Positions 37,034-50,577 of a DNA stretch of 64,000 nt are shown piece by piece. The stretch spans positions 18,568 through 82,567 of the forward strand of contig NZ_VHKO01000010.1 of assembly GCF_015223435.1 (NCBI RefSeq), written 5' to 3'. A program made the translations under genes and the position numbers. Every line of letters starts with the position of its first letter. The stretch's first letter is position 1. The stretch comes from Vibrio hibernica. Lineage in GTDB: Bacteria > Pseudomonadota > Gammaproteobacteria > Enterobacterales > Vibrionaceae. The notes below the pieces were generated by a model. The model saw nothing but the letters and a program-made list of their open reading frames with translations. It did no database searches and was not told the origin of the DNA.

Positions 37034-39832
37034 TTATAAATACTCATCCGCTGCTTGAACGATCTTGTTCATTTCATCTTGTAACTCAAACAATTCAGGT
37101 TCAATGCTCTCGATTAACAGATTTGATCGTAGAGCGGTTTCTATGGCTGCACAAATGTTTTGCAGTTTAGGTACGCCACAATAGGCGCAGCTACCATGTA
37201 ACTTATGGATAATGGCGAGTAATTCAGGTTCAGAACCATTCGGTGAAGCGAGAGATGCTTCTACTTGCTTGTCCACTTCAGGAATAAAGCTGATTAACAT
37301 CTGTAGCATTTCAACAGCAAGATCGTTTTTATTGGCGGCTTGTTTTAGCGCTATCGCCCAATCTATACTGTTATCGGATAAGCTTAGCGGGTTATGTGTT
37401 CTATCATTTTGATCTTCGGAGATGTCTATTTTTTCAATTGTTCCTGAGACAGTATAAGGATTCCAGTGCACTAACAGTTGATGTAAAACATGCTCTTCGA
37501 TTGGCTTAGATAAATAATCATCCATACCTGCTTGTAGTAATCGTTCTCTTTCTCCTTCAATTGCATGAGCGGTTACAGCGATAACGGGGGTTTTACCATT
37601 CAACTGGGTTTCTTTAATGTGTAAACATGCGGTCACACCATCCATATGCGGCATCTGAATATCCATCAATATAATGTCAAAGCTGTTTTCTGTTGCCTGT
37701 AAAACTGCTTCTGCACCATTTGAGCAAGTGGTTACGTGCATTACTTGTTCATCTAGCAGCGCTGTGATCAATTTTAAGTTAGCGGGGTTATCATCAACCG
37801 CCATTACTCGGATTGGCAACTTCTCACTATGCGGTGCTTCTGGCGCTGCAAGCAGCATTGATTGTGCTTGGTTAGGTAGCATCATTTGTAAGAGCTTTTT
37901 ACGAATAATTGGCTTGGCAATACATTGAATTGGATACAATTTGATTAGGTTTTCTGCCAACGCTAATTCCGTACTTGGCAAGCCTAAGATCATTTTAGAT
38001 GAAATGCTCATGCCTTGCTGAATCGCTCGGAAAATTTGATTTTGATCTAAAGGTGCGCTTGGCGATGTATTAAATAACAATATATCGAACCGTTCGTTAG
38101 TATCAGATAAGACTGCATCAGGTAAGTAATCTAAATGTGTAACCAACATACCTAATCGAATCATATGTTGCTCAATAATACGAGCTAGTGAGGTGTTGGG
38201 TTCAATTAATAGTACCGATTGACCTTCAAGCACAGAAGCGTCTATTTGAGGAACCAGCGGTATATTTGTGGTTTGGAATGTTACGGTAAACCAGAAGGTC
38301 GATCCTTGATGCAAGCGGCTCGTTAAGCTGATTTCTCCCCCCATTTGACTGACCAGATTTTGGGTGATCACCAGCCCTAAACCTGTACCACCATAACGGC
38401 GTGAAATACTGGCATCAGCTTGGCTGAAAGCTTGAAATAATTGCGCTTGTTGTCGTTCGGATATACCAATACCCGTATCGCGAACAATAAATTGCACTTC
38501 TGCCTTATTGTCGACACTCGAACGCAGCTCAGCTGAAATATCGATGTTGCCACGTTCGGTGAATTTAATGGCATTACCAACAAGGTTAGTGATGATCTGT
38601 TGAATTCGTAATGAATCACCGACTAGTCCAGCAGGGAGTGCAGGATCCAGATTTAAGGTGATTTCTAATCCTTTTTCATGGGCGCTTGGCGCTTGTAAAC
38701 TAACAACTTCATCTAATGATTCTTGTAAATCAAATGGGATATTTTCCAGTAAAAGCTTACCGGCTTCGAGTTTAGAGAAGTCGAGAATATCGTTAATAAT
38801 AGATAATAAACTTTGCGCTGAACGTTCAATGGTTTGTAAGTAATCGACTTGATTTGATGTTAATTGAGTTTTGAGTATTTGACGGGCAAAACCAATTACG
38901 CCATTTAATGGCGTTCGTAATTCATGTGACATATTGGCTAAGAATTCAGATTTTACTCGAGCCGCTTCTTGAGCTCGTTTTTTGGCAATATCCAATTCAA
39001 TATTTTGAATTTCTAGTTGTTCAAGGGTTTCTCGTAAATCGGATGTGGCTTGATCAATGCTATGTTGCATTTCAACGTGGTATTCAGATAACGACATTGC
39101 CATAGCATTAATACCACTTTTTAAGGTATCGAGTTCGCCATGCAACTTGCCTTCAATCCTTACATCTAAATGTCCGCGGCGAATTTTATCCACTACGCTT
39201 ACCATATGAGAAATCGGTAGGGTGACATCACGCATTAGCCTATAAGCAAAAAAGCCAGATAAACCTATACCAAAGATGAGCACCATTAATGCTGCAAATA
39301 TTTCCTGATATTGTTGCAGTCGTAATGACGACATATCCAATTCGATGGCGATATAACCTAAGGCTTGGTTTGGATCGATTTCTTTACCGGTTGGATCTGA
39401 AAACTGACCTTCGGCTAAGATAGGTGAGCGTAAAATCAAAATATTGGAGTTATTTTTCGCTTGTTCTATTGTACTTAGAAGTGGGATCGGCTTTGTTTTA
39501 TCAAAAGTGAGTGATTGAAAGTTAGGATGAAAGTTCGATGTGACAAATAGCTCATGATGAGAATCAAATACCACTATACTGCGCACAATATCTGAGTGCT
39601 TACGATGAGCGTAACTGATCAAACGGCGCACGGCTTCTCGGCTTTGCTGAGTCATGCCGTACTCACTGGCAATCGCTAACGGTTCAATGATATCAGTCCC
39701 GGAAGTAATTAATTGATTTTCAAGATCATTGTAGCGGTTTAATGTAAAAAACCCGCTCAATAAAAAGCCAATGATGAGTGTTGGTGCGAGCGTTAATGTA
39801 ATTACGCGGGCGCGTAAGCCATACCTTGTCAT
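37034..39832 (-). CDS. barA: Hybrid sensor histidine kinase BarA
   Basis: 932-residue tripartite kinase that phosphorylates UvrY/VarA and so controls the Csr system. A membrane helix lies at about 8-30 and a second at 180-198, with a periplasmic sensor between, then HAMP. HisKA has the phospho-acceptor His303 in ANMSHELRTPLNG. The ATPase domain shows NLVGNAIKFTERG, DTGIGIS and GGTGLGL. A degenerate receiver lies near 535-650. The true receiver has Asp724 in ILMDIQMPHMDG, and the HPt domain has His876 in HKLHGSC. Length and domains match E. coli BarA (918). It is divergent from rlmD, as in enterics. Confidence 0.96.
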   Translation of the reverse strand: MTRYGLRARVITLTLAPTLIIGFLLSGFFTLNRYNDLENQLITSGTDIIEPLAIASEYGMTQQSREAVRRLISYAHRKHSDIVRSIVVFDSHHELFVTSNFHPNFQSLTFDKTKPIPLLSTIEQAKNNSNILILRSPILAEGQFSDPTGKEIDPNQALGYIAIELDMSSLRLQQYQEIFAALMVLIFGIGLSGFFAYRLMRDVTLPISHMVSVVDKIRRGHLDVRIEGKLHGELDTLKSGINAMAMSLSEYHVEMQHSIDQATSDLRETLEQLEIQNIELDIAKKRAQEAARVKSEFLANMSHELRTPLNGVIGFARQILKTQLTSNQVDYLQTIERSAQSLLSIINDILDFSKLEAGKLLLENIPFDLQESLDEVVSLQAPSAHEKGLEITLNLDPALPAGLVGDSLRIQQIITNLVGNAIKFTERGNIDISAELRSSVDNKAEVQFIVRDTGIGISERQQAQLFQAFSQADASISRRYGGTGLGLVITQNLVSQMGGEISLTSRLHQGSTFWFTVTFQTTNIPLVPQIDASVLEGQSVLLIEPNTSLARIIEQHMIRLGMLVTHLDYLPDAVLSDTNERFDILLFNTSPSAPLDQNQIFRAIQQGMSISSKMILGLPSTELALAENLIKLYPIQCIAKPIIRKKLLQMMLPNQAQSMLLAAPEAPHSEKLPIRVMAVDDNPANLKLITALLDEQVMHVTTCSNGAEAVLQATENSFDIILMDIQMPHMDGVTACLHIKETQLNGKTPVIAVTAHAIEGERERLLQAGMDDYLSKPIEEHVLHQLLVHWNPYTVSGTIEKIDISEDQNDRTHNPLSLSDNSIDWAIALKQAANKNDLAVEMLQMLISFIPEVDKQVEASLASPNGSEPELLAIIHKLHGSCAYCGVPKLQNICAAIETALRSNLLIESIEPELFELQDEMNKIVQAADEYL

Positions 39833-40111
39833 GATTCTTTAATTACAAGCCTGTCTGGATATGGGAAAATAGCTATTTTGATAATTATGAGTGATTGAAT
39901 GCCACTAAATAGCCGTGATTCAAGTACACTTAGTCATCATAAAAGCCAAACGAATCGTTAGCTTAATCAACAATGTGTGTTTCGACAATCATAGAGTGAA
40001 ATATTCACGATTAAATACAATTTTCACTGTTATTCATACCGCTTATTTTCATCGAATTAAGTGATAATACTTTTAATGTAATCCCATTTTATAATTAGGT
40101 AACAAGTCGTA

Positions 40112-41509
40112 ATGGCCAATTTTTATCAAGCTAAAAAACCACAAGCAAGTCGGATCCAGCATCAACTTGTGACTATTGAACGCCTCGATCATCAAGGGGC
40201 AGGGATTGCTTACGAAAATAAAAAGCCAATATTCGTTGAAGGTACGCTACCTGGCGAACGTGTTTTAGTGCAAGTGATAGAAGATAAAAGCAAATTTGCT
40301 AAAGCGAAGCTAATTCGAGTTGAGCAAGCAAGTGATAAGCGTATTGATGCATTTTGCCCACATTACCAAACTTGTGGTGGTTGTAATCTTCAGCATTTAA
40401 GCCATGAAGACCAAATTTCGCATAAATCGCAATCGTTAACACAATTGATGACAAAGTTTGCTGGCAAGGCGCTCAAAAAAAATGCTGCGACAAATGGCGA
40501 TCTTCAACTTGAAGCCCCCATTATTTCTAGTAATACTGGTTATCGCCGCCGCGCTCGTATTAGCTTAATGTTTGATATTAAAACTCAGAAACTTCAATTT
40601 GGTTTTCGTCAAAAAAGTAGTAAGAACATTGCTAATGTTACCAACTGCCCAGTATTAGAACCGCAATTGAATGCCTTACTGCCGGGTATTAAATCTTTAT
40701 TGGATGAGATGGAACAACCAAGAAAATTGGGTCACGTGGAACTGGTTTTCGATGGTATGAATAAAGCCATGTTATTGCGTCATACCGCTCCTTTAACCAG
40801 TAATGAGCATCAGTTGTTGGTCGAGTTTGCCGAGCAGAATGATTTGACATTATATCTATCACCCAATCAAGGTGAGCTACACTGTGTGGTGGGTGAATCG
40901 CTGGCTTACCAAGAAACTGGAAGTCAGATTGCATTTTTACCGAATGACTTTATTCAAGTTAACCAAAGTGTGAATCAAGCCATGGTGAAACAAGCCATAG
41001 ATTGGTTAGGATTAACCTCACAAGATCGTGTGCTCGATTTATTCTGTGGCTTAGGTAATTTCAGCTTTTCTTTAGCTAAGTATGCTGAACATGTGGTTGG
41101 CGTTGAAGGCGTTGACGCCATGGTGCAACGTGCCACTGAAAACGCTGAACGTAATGGCATTAAGAATGTTGAATTTTACCAAGCGGATCTTGAACAAGAT
41201 TTACGCCAAGCACCTTGGGCTAAAAAACAATTTAATAAAGTGTTGCTTGATCCAGCTCGTGCAGGCGCCTCTGGTATCATTGAACGTATAGCCGAACTTG
41301 GCGCTCAGGCCGTAGTTTATGTCTCATGTAACCCTGCTACGTTAGCCAGAGATAGCCAAAATTTATTAAATCAAGGTTACGAACTGCATAAGTTAGCTAT
41401 GTTAGATATGTTTCCTCATACCAGTCATTTAGAGTCGATGGCGTTATTTATCAAAACCGGAAAAGTAAAAAAGAATACCGTCAAAAAGCCGAATCGATTC
41501 AAATTATAA
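40112..41509 (+). CDS. rlmD: 23S rRNA m5U1939 methyltransferase RlmD
   Basis: 465-residue SAM-dependent RNA methyltransferase. An N-terminal TRAM domain covers about residues 15-75. The iron-sulfur ligands are Cys82, Cys88, Cys91 and Cys179 ([10 protein letters not shown] and NCPVLEP). The Rossmann domain has [11 protein letters not shown] near 310, and DPARAGA near 376 is followed by [12 protein letters not shown] with the catalytic Cys. Length is somewhat above E. coli RlmD (433) because of inserted loops. relA follows 58 bases later, the usual rlmD-relA order. Confidence 0.96.
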   Translation: MANFYQAKKPQASRIQHQLVTIERLDHQGAGIAYENKKPIFVEGTLPGERVLVQVIEDKSKFAKAKLIRVEQASDKRIDAFCPHYQTCGGCNLQHLSHEDQISHKSQSLTQLMTKFAGKALKKNAATNGDLQLEAPIISSNTGYRRRARISLMFDIKTQKLQFGFRQKSSKNIANVTNCPVLEPQLNALLPGIKSLLDEMEQPRKLGHVELVFDGMNKAMLLRHTAPLTSNEHQLLVEFAEQNDLTLYLSPNQGELHCVVGESLAYQETGSQIAFLPNDFIQVNQSVNQAMVKQAIDWLGLTSQDRVLDLFCGLGNFSFSLAKYAEHVVGVEGVDAMVQRATENAERNGIKNVEFYQADLEQDLRQAPWAKKQFNKVLLDPARAGASGIIERIAELGAQAVVYVSCNPATLARDSQNLLNQGYELHKLAMLDMFPHTSHLESMALFIKTGKVKKNTVKKPNRFKL

Positions 41510-41567
41510 TCAGTGAAAGAGGCGGTTTTCGCTGTTATTCAAATTTAACAGACAGGAAGATGTACTA

Positions 41568-43787
41568 ATGGTCGCAGTCAGAAGCGCACATTTAAATAAG
41601 CATGAAGAATTTGAGCTAGATGCTTGGATCGAAAGCCTTCATCAAGATGGAAAAACCAGTAATAAATTAAAGCAAGTTTATCAGCAATGCGAAGAAATAC
41701 TGGTTAATCAAAAGCAAAAAGAGCAGCTACTATGGCGTGGTCGAGAGATGATCGAAATCTTGATCACCTTATCGATGGATCGCCCCACTTTAATGGCTGC
41801 TCAGCTTTTTCCTATTGTTTCCGAAGGATTATTTGAACGTGAAGCATTAGTTGAAATTTATGGGAAAGAAATCGTTAAGCTTATCGATGGCGTCGATGAA
41901 ATGGCAGCGATTGGACAACTTAATGTCAGCATGGATGATTCAGAAGCTTCGGAGCAGGTTGATAATGTTCGTCGCATGTTACTCGCCATGGTGGATGATT
42001 TTCGCTGTGTGATCATCAAACTTGCGGAACGTATTTGTAATCTACGTGAAGTGAAAGATGAACCGGATGAAGTTCGTCAAGCTGCGGCAAAAGAGTGCGC
42101 CAATATTTATGCGCCTTTAGCGAACCGATTAGGTATTGGTCAGCTTAAGTGGGAAATTGAAGATTACGCTTTTCGCTACCAATCTTCTGACACCTATAAA
42201 AAAATCGCCAAACAATTATCCGAGCGCCGTATTGTCCGTGAGCAATATATTCATGACTTCGTGACTGATTTATCACAAGAAATGAAAGACGCCAATATCA
42301 ATGCCGAAGTGAGTGGAAGACCAAAGCACATCTACAGTATTTGGCGAAAAATGCAGAAAAAAAATCTTGAGTTTGATGAATTGTTTGATGTGCGAGCGGT
42401 GCGCATTATCGCCGATCAGCTGCAAGATTGTTATGGCGCGCTCGGTATGGTTCATACCAAATATCGACATTTACCCAGTGAATTTGATGATTATGTTGCG
42501 AACCCAAAACCGAATGGCTATCAATCTATCCATACGGTTGTGCTTGGGCCGGAAGGCAAAACCATTGAAATTCAAATTCGAACCAAACAAATGCATGAAG
42601 ACTCCGAATTAGGCGTTGCCGCGCATTGGAAATATAAAGAAGGCAGCAGTACGGCAGGGCGCAGTGGTTATGATGAGAAGATCACATGGTTACGTAAACT
42701 GATTGATTGGCAAGAAGAAATGGCGGATTCTGGCGAAATGCTGGATGAACTGCGTAGCCAAGTGTTTGACGATCGAGTTTATGCGTTTACTCCAAAAGGC
42801 GATGTGGTTGATTTACCAATGGGCGCGACACCACTCGATTTTGCTTATCATATCCACTCTGAGGTTGGGCATCGTTGTATTGGCGCAAAAGTGGGAGGGC
42901 GGATCGTACCGTTTACCCATAAATTATCTATGGGGGATCAAGTTGAAATTATTACTCAAAAAGAACCGAATCCATCACGAGATTGGCTCAATCCATCTTT
43001 AGGTTTTGTTCACTCAGGCCGTGCGCGTGCCAAAATAAATGCTTGGTTTAGAAAGCTGGGTCGAGATAAAAACCTCGAAGCAGGTAAAGATATTCTCGAA
43101 TCAGAATTGCATAAAATTGGCGCGACACTAAAAGATGCTCAGAAATATGCCTTGAAGCGCTTTAATGTGAATAGCAATGATGAGTTGTTTGTTGGTATTG
43201 GTAGTGGTGATTTACGCATTAACCAGGTTATTAATCACATTAATGCTTTAGTTAATAAACCTACCGCTGAAGAAGAAGACAAACAAGCACTAGCAAAACT
43301 ACAAGAAGCGAAAACGGTACATGAGAACCGCCCAAGGAAAGATGCAGTGGTGGTACAAGGGGTTGATAACCTAATGACTCATCTTGCTCGTTGTTGCCAA
43401 CCGATCCCAGGTGATGAAATTCGTGGTTATATTACGCAAGGTCGCGGAATTTCGGTTCATCGAGCTGATTGTGAGCAACTCGGCGAACTAAATCACCATG
43501 CACCCGAACGCATTATTGATACAGTTTGGGGAGGCGGATCCAATGGCCTATATATTTTGACCATTAGAGTTGAAGCGTTAGAGCGAGTTGGATTATTAAA
43601 AGATATCAGTACCTTATTGTCCAATGAGAAAATAAAAGTGAATAGCATGAATAGCCGTACTGACTACAAACGTCAGATCACTATTATGGATTTTCACCTT
43701 GATGTACATAATGTTGAAATACTGAATCGAATTGTGGCACGAGTTGAGCAGATCAAAGATGTGTTGCGAGTTAAACGTTTAAAATAA
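41568..43787 (+). CDS. relA: GTP pyrophosphokinase RelA, (p)ppGpp synthetase I
   Basis: 739-residue ribosome-associated enzyme that makes (p)ppGpp when uncharged tRNA enters the A site. The N-terminal hydrolase-like domain has lost the HD catalytic motif (FPIVSEG where SpoT has HD residues), as expected for RelA. The synthetase domain shows FDVRAVRII near 270 and KPNGYQSIHTVV near 308. TGS (DRVYAFTPKGDVVDLPMGAT) lies near 405, followed by a zinc-finger/CC region with HLARCCQPIPGD near 605, and ACT ends the protein. Length matches E. coli (744). A terminator follows. Confidence 0.97.
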   Translation: MVAVRSAHLNKHEEFELDAWIESLHQDGKTSNKLKQVYQQCEEILVNQKQKEQLLWRGREMIEILITLSMDRPTLMAAQLFPIVSEGLFEREALVEIYGKEIVKLIDGVDEMAAIGQLNVSMDDSEASEQVDNVRRMLLAMVDDFRCVIIKLAERICNLREVKDEPDEVRQAAAKECANIYAPLANRLGIGQLKWEIEDYAFRYQSSDTYKKIAKQLSERRIVREQYIHDFVTDLSQEMKDANINAEVSGRPKHIYSIWRKMQKKNLEFDELFDVRAVRIIADQLQDCYGALGMVHTKYRHLPSEFDDYVANPKPNGYQSIHTVVLGPEGKTIEIQIRTKQMHEDSELGVAAHWKYKEGSSTAGRSGYDEKITWLRKLIDWQEEMADSGEMLDELRSQVFDDRVYAFTPKGDVVDLPMGATPLDFAYHIHSEVGHRCIGAKVGGRIVPFTHKLSMGDQVEIITQKEPNPSRDWLNPSLGFVHSGRARAKINAWFRKLGRDKNLEAGKDILESELHKIGATLKDAQKYALKRFNVNSNDELFVGIGSGDLRINQVINHINALVNKPTAEEEDKQALAKLQEAKTVHENRPRKDAVVVQGVDNLMTHLARCCQPIPGDEIRGYITQGRGISVHRADCEQLGELNHHAPERIIDTVWGGGSNGLYILTIRVEALERVGLLKDISTLLSNEKIKVNSMNSRTDYKRQITIMDFHLDVHNVEILNRIVARVEQIKDVLRVKRLK

Positions 43788-43802
43788 TTTAACGAGAACA
43801 AG

Positions 43803-43835
43803 TTAAACACCGCTGATTGTAGCGGTGTTTTTTAT
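43803..43835 (+). terminator. Terminator after relA
   Basis: AAACACCGC (43805-43813) pairs with GCGGTGTTT (43822-43830), followed by TTTAT. Confidence 0.9.
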
Positions 43836-43874
43836 GGTAATAATGATCCCATAAAATATAAATGAGTATGAAAT

Positions 43875-44717
43875 ATGACGAACGAAACCATTTTGAGTAA
43901 ATCCTTTAGCAATCCGATTGAGCAACTTAAAGCCATCATGCAGAAGTTGCGCGATCCTAAAAGTGGCTGCCCTTGGGATAAAAAACAGACTTTTGATTCA
44001 ATTATTCCTCATACGATTGAAGAAATGTATGAAGTCGTGGATGCAATTCATAATCAAGATTGGCTGAATTTACAAGAAGAGCTAGGTGACTTGTTGTTTC
44101 AGATTATTTTTTATAGCCAACTGGCGAGTGAGCAAGGATTATTTGATTTTGATGATGTCGTGCAAGGCGTGAACCAAAAGCTGATTCGTCGCCATCCTCA
44201 TGTGTTTCCGGATAAACACGGTGTAAAAGAAAACATTCATGATGAAAACACGTTAAATCAGCGATGGGATGCTGAAAAGAAAAAAGAGAAATCGGAGCAA
44301 GGCAAGGTTGAAAAAAGTATTCTAGACTCTATACCGAAAGCGCTGCCAGCATTATCCCGAGCTAACAAAATTCAAAAGAAAGTCGCTAAGTTTGGTTTTG
44401 ATTGGGAAACCATAGGGCCTGTTGTTGATAAGGTCCAAGAGGAAATTGATGAAGTCATGGCAGAGGCGTTGCAAGTTAATGTTAATGAACAAAAAGTAGA
44501 AGAAGAATTGGGTGATCTGATGTTTGCGACGGTGAACTTAGTCCGCCATTTAGGAAAAGATCCTGAAGTTACCCTCGCTAAAGCCAATAAAAAATTTGAA
44601 CGTCGCTTTCGAGGCGTTGAAATTAAAATTCAGCAAAAAGATAAGCAATTAGTTGATTGCTCTCTCGGTGAGCTTGATTTAGCTTGGGATGACGTTAAAT
44701 TAGAGGAAAAACAGTGA
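43875..44717 (+). CDS. mazG: Nucleoside triphosphate pyrophosphohydrolase MazG
   Basis: 280-residue enzyme that hydrolyses NTPs to NMP and PPi, and in E. coli lowers ppGpp-related stress. Two MazG domains are visible. The first, at about residues 20-125, has [22 protein letters not shown] and [10 protein letters not shown]. The second, at about 165-270, has [12 protein letters not shown] and [18 protein letters not shown]. These EExxE and ExxD motifs bind magnesium. Length is close to E. coli MazG (263). It follows relA directly; no mazEF toxin pair lies between as it does in E. coli. The stop is TGA. Confidence 0.96.
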   Translation: MTNETILSKSFSNPIEQLKAIMQKLRDPKSGCPWDKKQTFDSIIPHTIEEMYEVVDAIHNQDWLNLQEELGDLLFQIIFYSQLASEQGLFDFDDVVQGVNQKLIRRHPHVFPDKHGVKENIHDENTLNQRWDAEKKKEKSEQGKVEKSILDSIPKALPALSRANKIQKKVAKFGFDWETIGPVVDKVQEEIDEVMAEALQVNVNEQKVEEELGDLMFATVNLVRHLGKDPEVTLAKANKKFERRFRGVEIKIQQKDKQLVDCSLGELDLAWDDVKLEEKQ

Positions 44718-44890
44718 ATATGAGCATTTTTGCAGCTAAAAAAATTAATAAATAGAGTTTTTAAGCGCTTCAAATCTAGTGTCTATGAGGGAAATTGATT
44801 TGAAGCAAAAAATTAAATTTCAGACTGTGATAGATTTCACGTTGTAGCGGAAAAGCGGTTCTGGTATATTTTCATCCCGTCCAGAAGTAA

Positions 44891-46579
<1,689 letters not shown>

Positions 46580-46716
46580 AAACAGTTTCAACACTTCTAA
46601 GGCTAGGTACATGTTACGTTAAGCCTTAGAAGATTTAAAAAAGTAAGATGTAAAAAGGATACGGATAACTGCAAAAAATTGTGCTGTTATTCATTAGTTT
46701 GACATTTAAATTTTAA

Positions 46717-48042
<1,326 letters not shown>

Positions 48043-48083
48043 TTCTTCTGCCTTTGGGCGAGAGTATTAACTGATTAAACTTT

Positions 48084-48119
48084 TAGATCCTCGTCTAGTA
48101 ATAGGCGAGGATTTTTTTC
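48084..48119 (+). terminator. Terminator after eno
   Basis: ATCCTCG (48087-48093) pairs with CGAGGAT (48106-48112), followed by TTTTTTTCG. Confidence 0.9.
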
Positions 48120-48177
48120 GTCTGTAGAAAATGATTCAATTACGTATAATGCTCGTTCAATTTGAGAGGTAGCCATT

Positions 48178-48687
48178 GTGACAGAATCTTTAATACCCCA
48201 GTTTACTCCACAAGATGAATGCTTTATGCGCCGTGCAATAGTGTTGGCCGCACAAGCCGAAGCAAATGGTGAAGTACCTGTCGGCGCTGTATTAGTCAAA
48301 GACGGTGAAATTATTGCCGAAGGTTGGAATGCTTCTATTGGAAACCATGACGCCACTGCACATGCTGAAATCGCGACAATACGTCAAGCTGGTTTAGTAC
48401 TTAATAATTATCGGTTACTGGATACTACGTTATATGTGACATTAGAACCTTGCCCTATGTGCGCAGGCGCTTTATTGCATAGCCGAGTTAATCGTATTGT
48501 ATTTGGTGCTCCAGATTTAAAAGCAGGTGCGGCAGGGACTGTGTTAAACCTATTTGAAAGTCAGGCTGCTTTTCATTATGCGGAAGTTGTCGGAGGGTTA
48601 TTAGAAGATGATTGTCGTGAGCAGCTACAGCAGTTTTTTCGTCGCCGTCGTAAGGAGATCAGGCAGCAAAGAAAAATAGGGGGATGA
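48178..48687 (+). CDS. tadA: tRNA adenosine(34) deaminase TadA
   Basis: 169-residue zinc deaminase that converts A34 to inosine in tRNA-Arg(ACG). The zinc site is HAEIATIRQ near residue 61, with the catalytic Glu, and the PCPMCAGALLHSR pair of Cys near 91-95. GEVPVGAVLVKDGEIIAEGWN near 29 is conserved. The start is GTG 48178 with GAGAGGT nine bases upstream; a TATAAT lies at 48145-48150. Length matches E. coli (167). It precedes mltF and purL, as in enterics, but follows eno, where vibrio and enteric chromosomes normally have other genes. Confidence 0.96.
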   Translation: MTESLIPQFTPQDECFMRRAIVLAAQAEANGEVPVGAVLVKDGEIIAEGWNASIGNHDATAHAEIATIRQAGLVLNNYRLLDTTLYVTLEPCPMCAGALLHSRVNRIVFGAPDLKAGAAGTVLNLFESQAAFHYAEVVGGLLEDDCREQLQQFFRRRRKEIRQQRKIGG

Positions 48688-48777
48688 TTCGGCAAATAAG
48701 TACGTTTATATTTGCCAGGTATGGATGGAAGTATTTGGTGATGTAAATGTTTTAGTCGAGGTTAATAATTTTAGCAG

Positions 48778-48924
48778 TTAGTTAGTAGCTTCTTCGCCAC
48801 AAAAAGCAAAATTACGATGGCGCCAAATGATTTTCTTTTTGTTATTCGAAATCATTCGTTTTCTACGAGTTGAATTCGAGCCTCGTGAAAGTAATTTATT
48901 AGTATTTCTCTTTTTAGAGAACAT
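48778..48924 (-). CDS. 48-residue highly basic protein, function unknown
   Basis: I do not recognise this protein. It reads MFSKKRNTNKLLSRGSNSTR, then RKRMISNNKKKIIWRHR and NFAFCGEEATN. It has more than a dozen Lys/Arg, one Cys near the C-terminus, a short acidic tail, and no signal peptide or membrane segment. The charge suggests binding to nucleic acid or ribosomes, which is inference only. Support for a real gene is good: AAGGGA lies eight bases before the ATG, and a strong sigma-70 promoter (TTGACT, 18 bases, TATAAC) lies about 70 bases upstream. The frame has no alternative on the opposite strand. It sits alone between tadA and mltF. No terminator is obvious. Confidence 0.65.
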   Translation of the reverse strand: MFSKKRNTNKLLSRGSNSTRRKRMISNNKKKIIWRHRNFAFCGEEATN

Positions 48925-48992
48925 TTTGGATTTCCCTTTTATTTATTTATTAGTGAGTTATTTATTTCCAAACCGATATTAACGATACCCTT

Positions 48993-49022
48993 GTTATATT
49001 ACGTTCTGGTGAATTGAGTCAA
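48993..49022 (-). promoter_or_regulatory. Sigma-70 promoter of the small basic protein gene
   Basis: On the minus strand -35 TTGACT (49022-49017) is separated by 18 bases from -10 TATAAC (48998-48993), five of six matches each. It lies downstream of mltF and points away from it, toward the 48-codon gene. Confidence 0.6.
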
Positions 49023-49065
49023 TTAGAATTAACTCAATTGTTTAAAGTGTTAGGCTAATCTATTA

Positions 49066-50577
49066 CTATTTTTTGATGTTTGTCATGTCAATGTGTTCTG
49101 ATGACGTACTTGTCTCTTGTGCTTTTGTTGTCTCTGGCATTATTGGAGCATTAATCACGGTGAAGTCAGCATCCCGGTTATCATTTCTAATCTCTTGTTT
49201 TTCTTGAACTTCATAACCAATAATAGTTTGGTAGTAACGGCGTATATTCTCCACATAACTTTTTGCTTCATTGCCACGAGCGTAACCATATCGAGTGTAA
49301 GGGTAGTAGCCTGGTAACTGTAAATAGGGTAAACGCTCTTTTACATCTGTCCAAGAATTCGGATTGGCATTTTGAGATTGTGTAATTCGACGGGCATCCA
49401 TTACATGGCCATACCCTAAATTATAGGAGGCTAAAGCAAACCAAATTTTTTCATGTTCAGGAATCGAATCAGGGATCCGTCTCATGATGCCGCGTAAATA
49501 AGAAACACCACCTTTAATTGATTGTGCGGGATCAAGTCGGTTTGTGACGTTAACCATTTTAGCGGTTGACTGAGTGAGCATCATCATGCCTCGGACACCC
49601 GTTGGTGAGGTCGCATGAGGGTTCCAGTGTGATTCTTGATAAGATAATGCAGCAATTAACCGCCAATCAAATTCTTTAGAATAAGTTTGAAATAGTCTTT
49701 TATAACGAGGCAGCTTACTGTCTAGTGAGCGAATAAAGGCGCGGGTATCCACATAGTCAAAACTTTGTATGTGACCAAAATATTTCTCTTCTAGCTGAGC
49801 GAGATCACCTGATTGATTAATATCGCCGAAGAATTCCAGCATCATGGCGTAGAGTGAATCATCATTGGATTTTCTAATATACCAAGAAATTGGCTGATCT
49901 TCGGTGAGTTCAAAGGCCGCGGCTAAATTAGGATGTAGCCTTTGGTTAACCGATAATGAAATAGAATCGACAACGGTAAAGTCAATATCTCCAGTTGATA
50001 CTTGCTTTAATAGATCATTAGTATCGGTAGTTTTTACCGTATCCCATTTTAATCCAGGGTTGCTTATCGACAAACTTTGTAATGTTTGGTCGAACTCTGA
50101 ATCTTTGACTACGACAAGGTTGCCTTGTTTTTCCATTAATTGTTTAAGATTACGTGGACGCCATGTTCCTTTGCGATAAATAACTTTTTGACTGACATAA
50201 TAATAAGCGGGCCCAACATTAAATTCAGCTAGACGGTCAGGAGTGTGACTGACACCAGCGGCAATAAGATCGACTTCATGGTTTTTTAATGCAGGAAACA
50301 GCCCACTTGAATGGTAAGCCGGTTTGATTTCAAGTTTCACTCCCAACTCTTTGGCAAACTTTTGTGCTAACTCATAATCCAACCCCGTTGGACCCTCTGG
50401 ACCAATGAAATAAGACAGTTGATTATTCAAAGTGCCGACACGTAATACACCACGCTGTTGGATCTGTTCCAAGTCTGTCATAGACTTAGGGTCTGGCTGA
50501 CAAGCGGTTAATCCAATGAGAAAAAATAGGGCCAGAATCCAGCGTTTACTTTCAATATAAGAGAAAAATTTAGTCAA
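49066..50577 (-). CDS. mltF: Membrane-bound lytic murein transglycosylase F
   Basis: 503-residue two-domain enzyme that cleaves peptidoglycan glycan strands to 1,6-anhydro products. A lipoprotein signal ends in the lipobox LTAC with Cys26, implying outer-membrane anchoring; E. coli MltF lacks such a lipobox. An ABC-type solute-binding-protein domain (about 40-265) has GLDYELAQKFAKELGVKL. The SLT domain (about 295-450) has the catalytic Glu in SYQESHWNPHATSPTGVRG and ALASYNLGYGHV. The tail is polar and low in complexity. Its start is divergent from purL. The stop is TAG. Confidence 0.95.
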   Translation of the reverse strand: MTKFFSYIESKRWILALFFLIGLTACQPDPKSMTDLEQIQQRGVLRVGTLNNQLSYFIGPEGPTGLDYELAQKFAKELGVKLEIKPAYHSSGLFPALKNHEVDLIAAGVSHTPDRLAEFNVGPAYYYVSQKVIYRKGTWRPRNLKQLMEKQGNLVVVKDSEFDQTLQSLSISNPGLKWDTVKTTDTNDLLKQVSTGDIDFTVVDSISLSVNQRLHPNLAAAFELTEDQPISWYIRKSNDDSLYAMMLEFFGDINQSGDLAQLEEKYFGHIQSFDYVDTRAFIRSLDSKLPRYKRLFQTYSKEFDWRLIAALSYQESHWNPHATSPTGVRGMMMLTQSTAKMVNVTNRLDPAQSIKGGVSYLRGIMRRIPDSIPEHEKIWFALASYNLGYGHVMDARRITQSQNANPNSWTDVKERLPYLQLPGYYPYTRYGYARGNEAKSYVENIRRYYQTIIGYEVQEKQEIRNDNRDADFTVINAPIMPETTKAQETSTSSEHIDMTNIKK

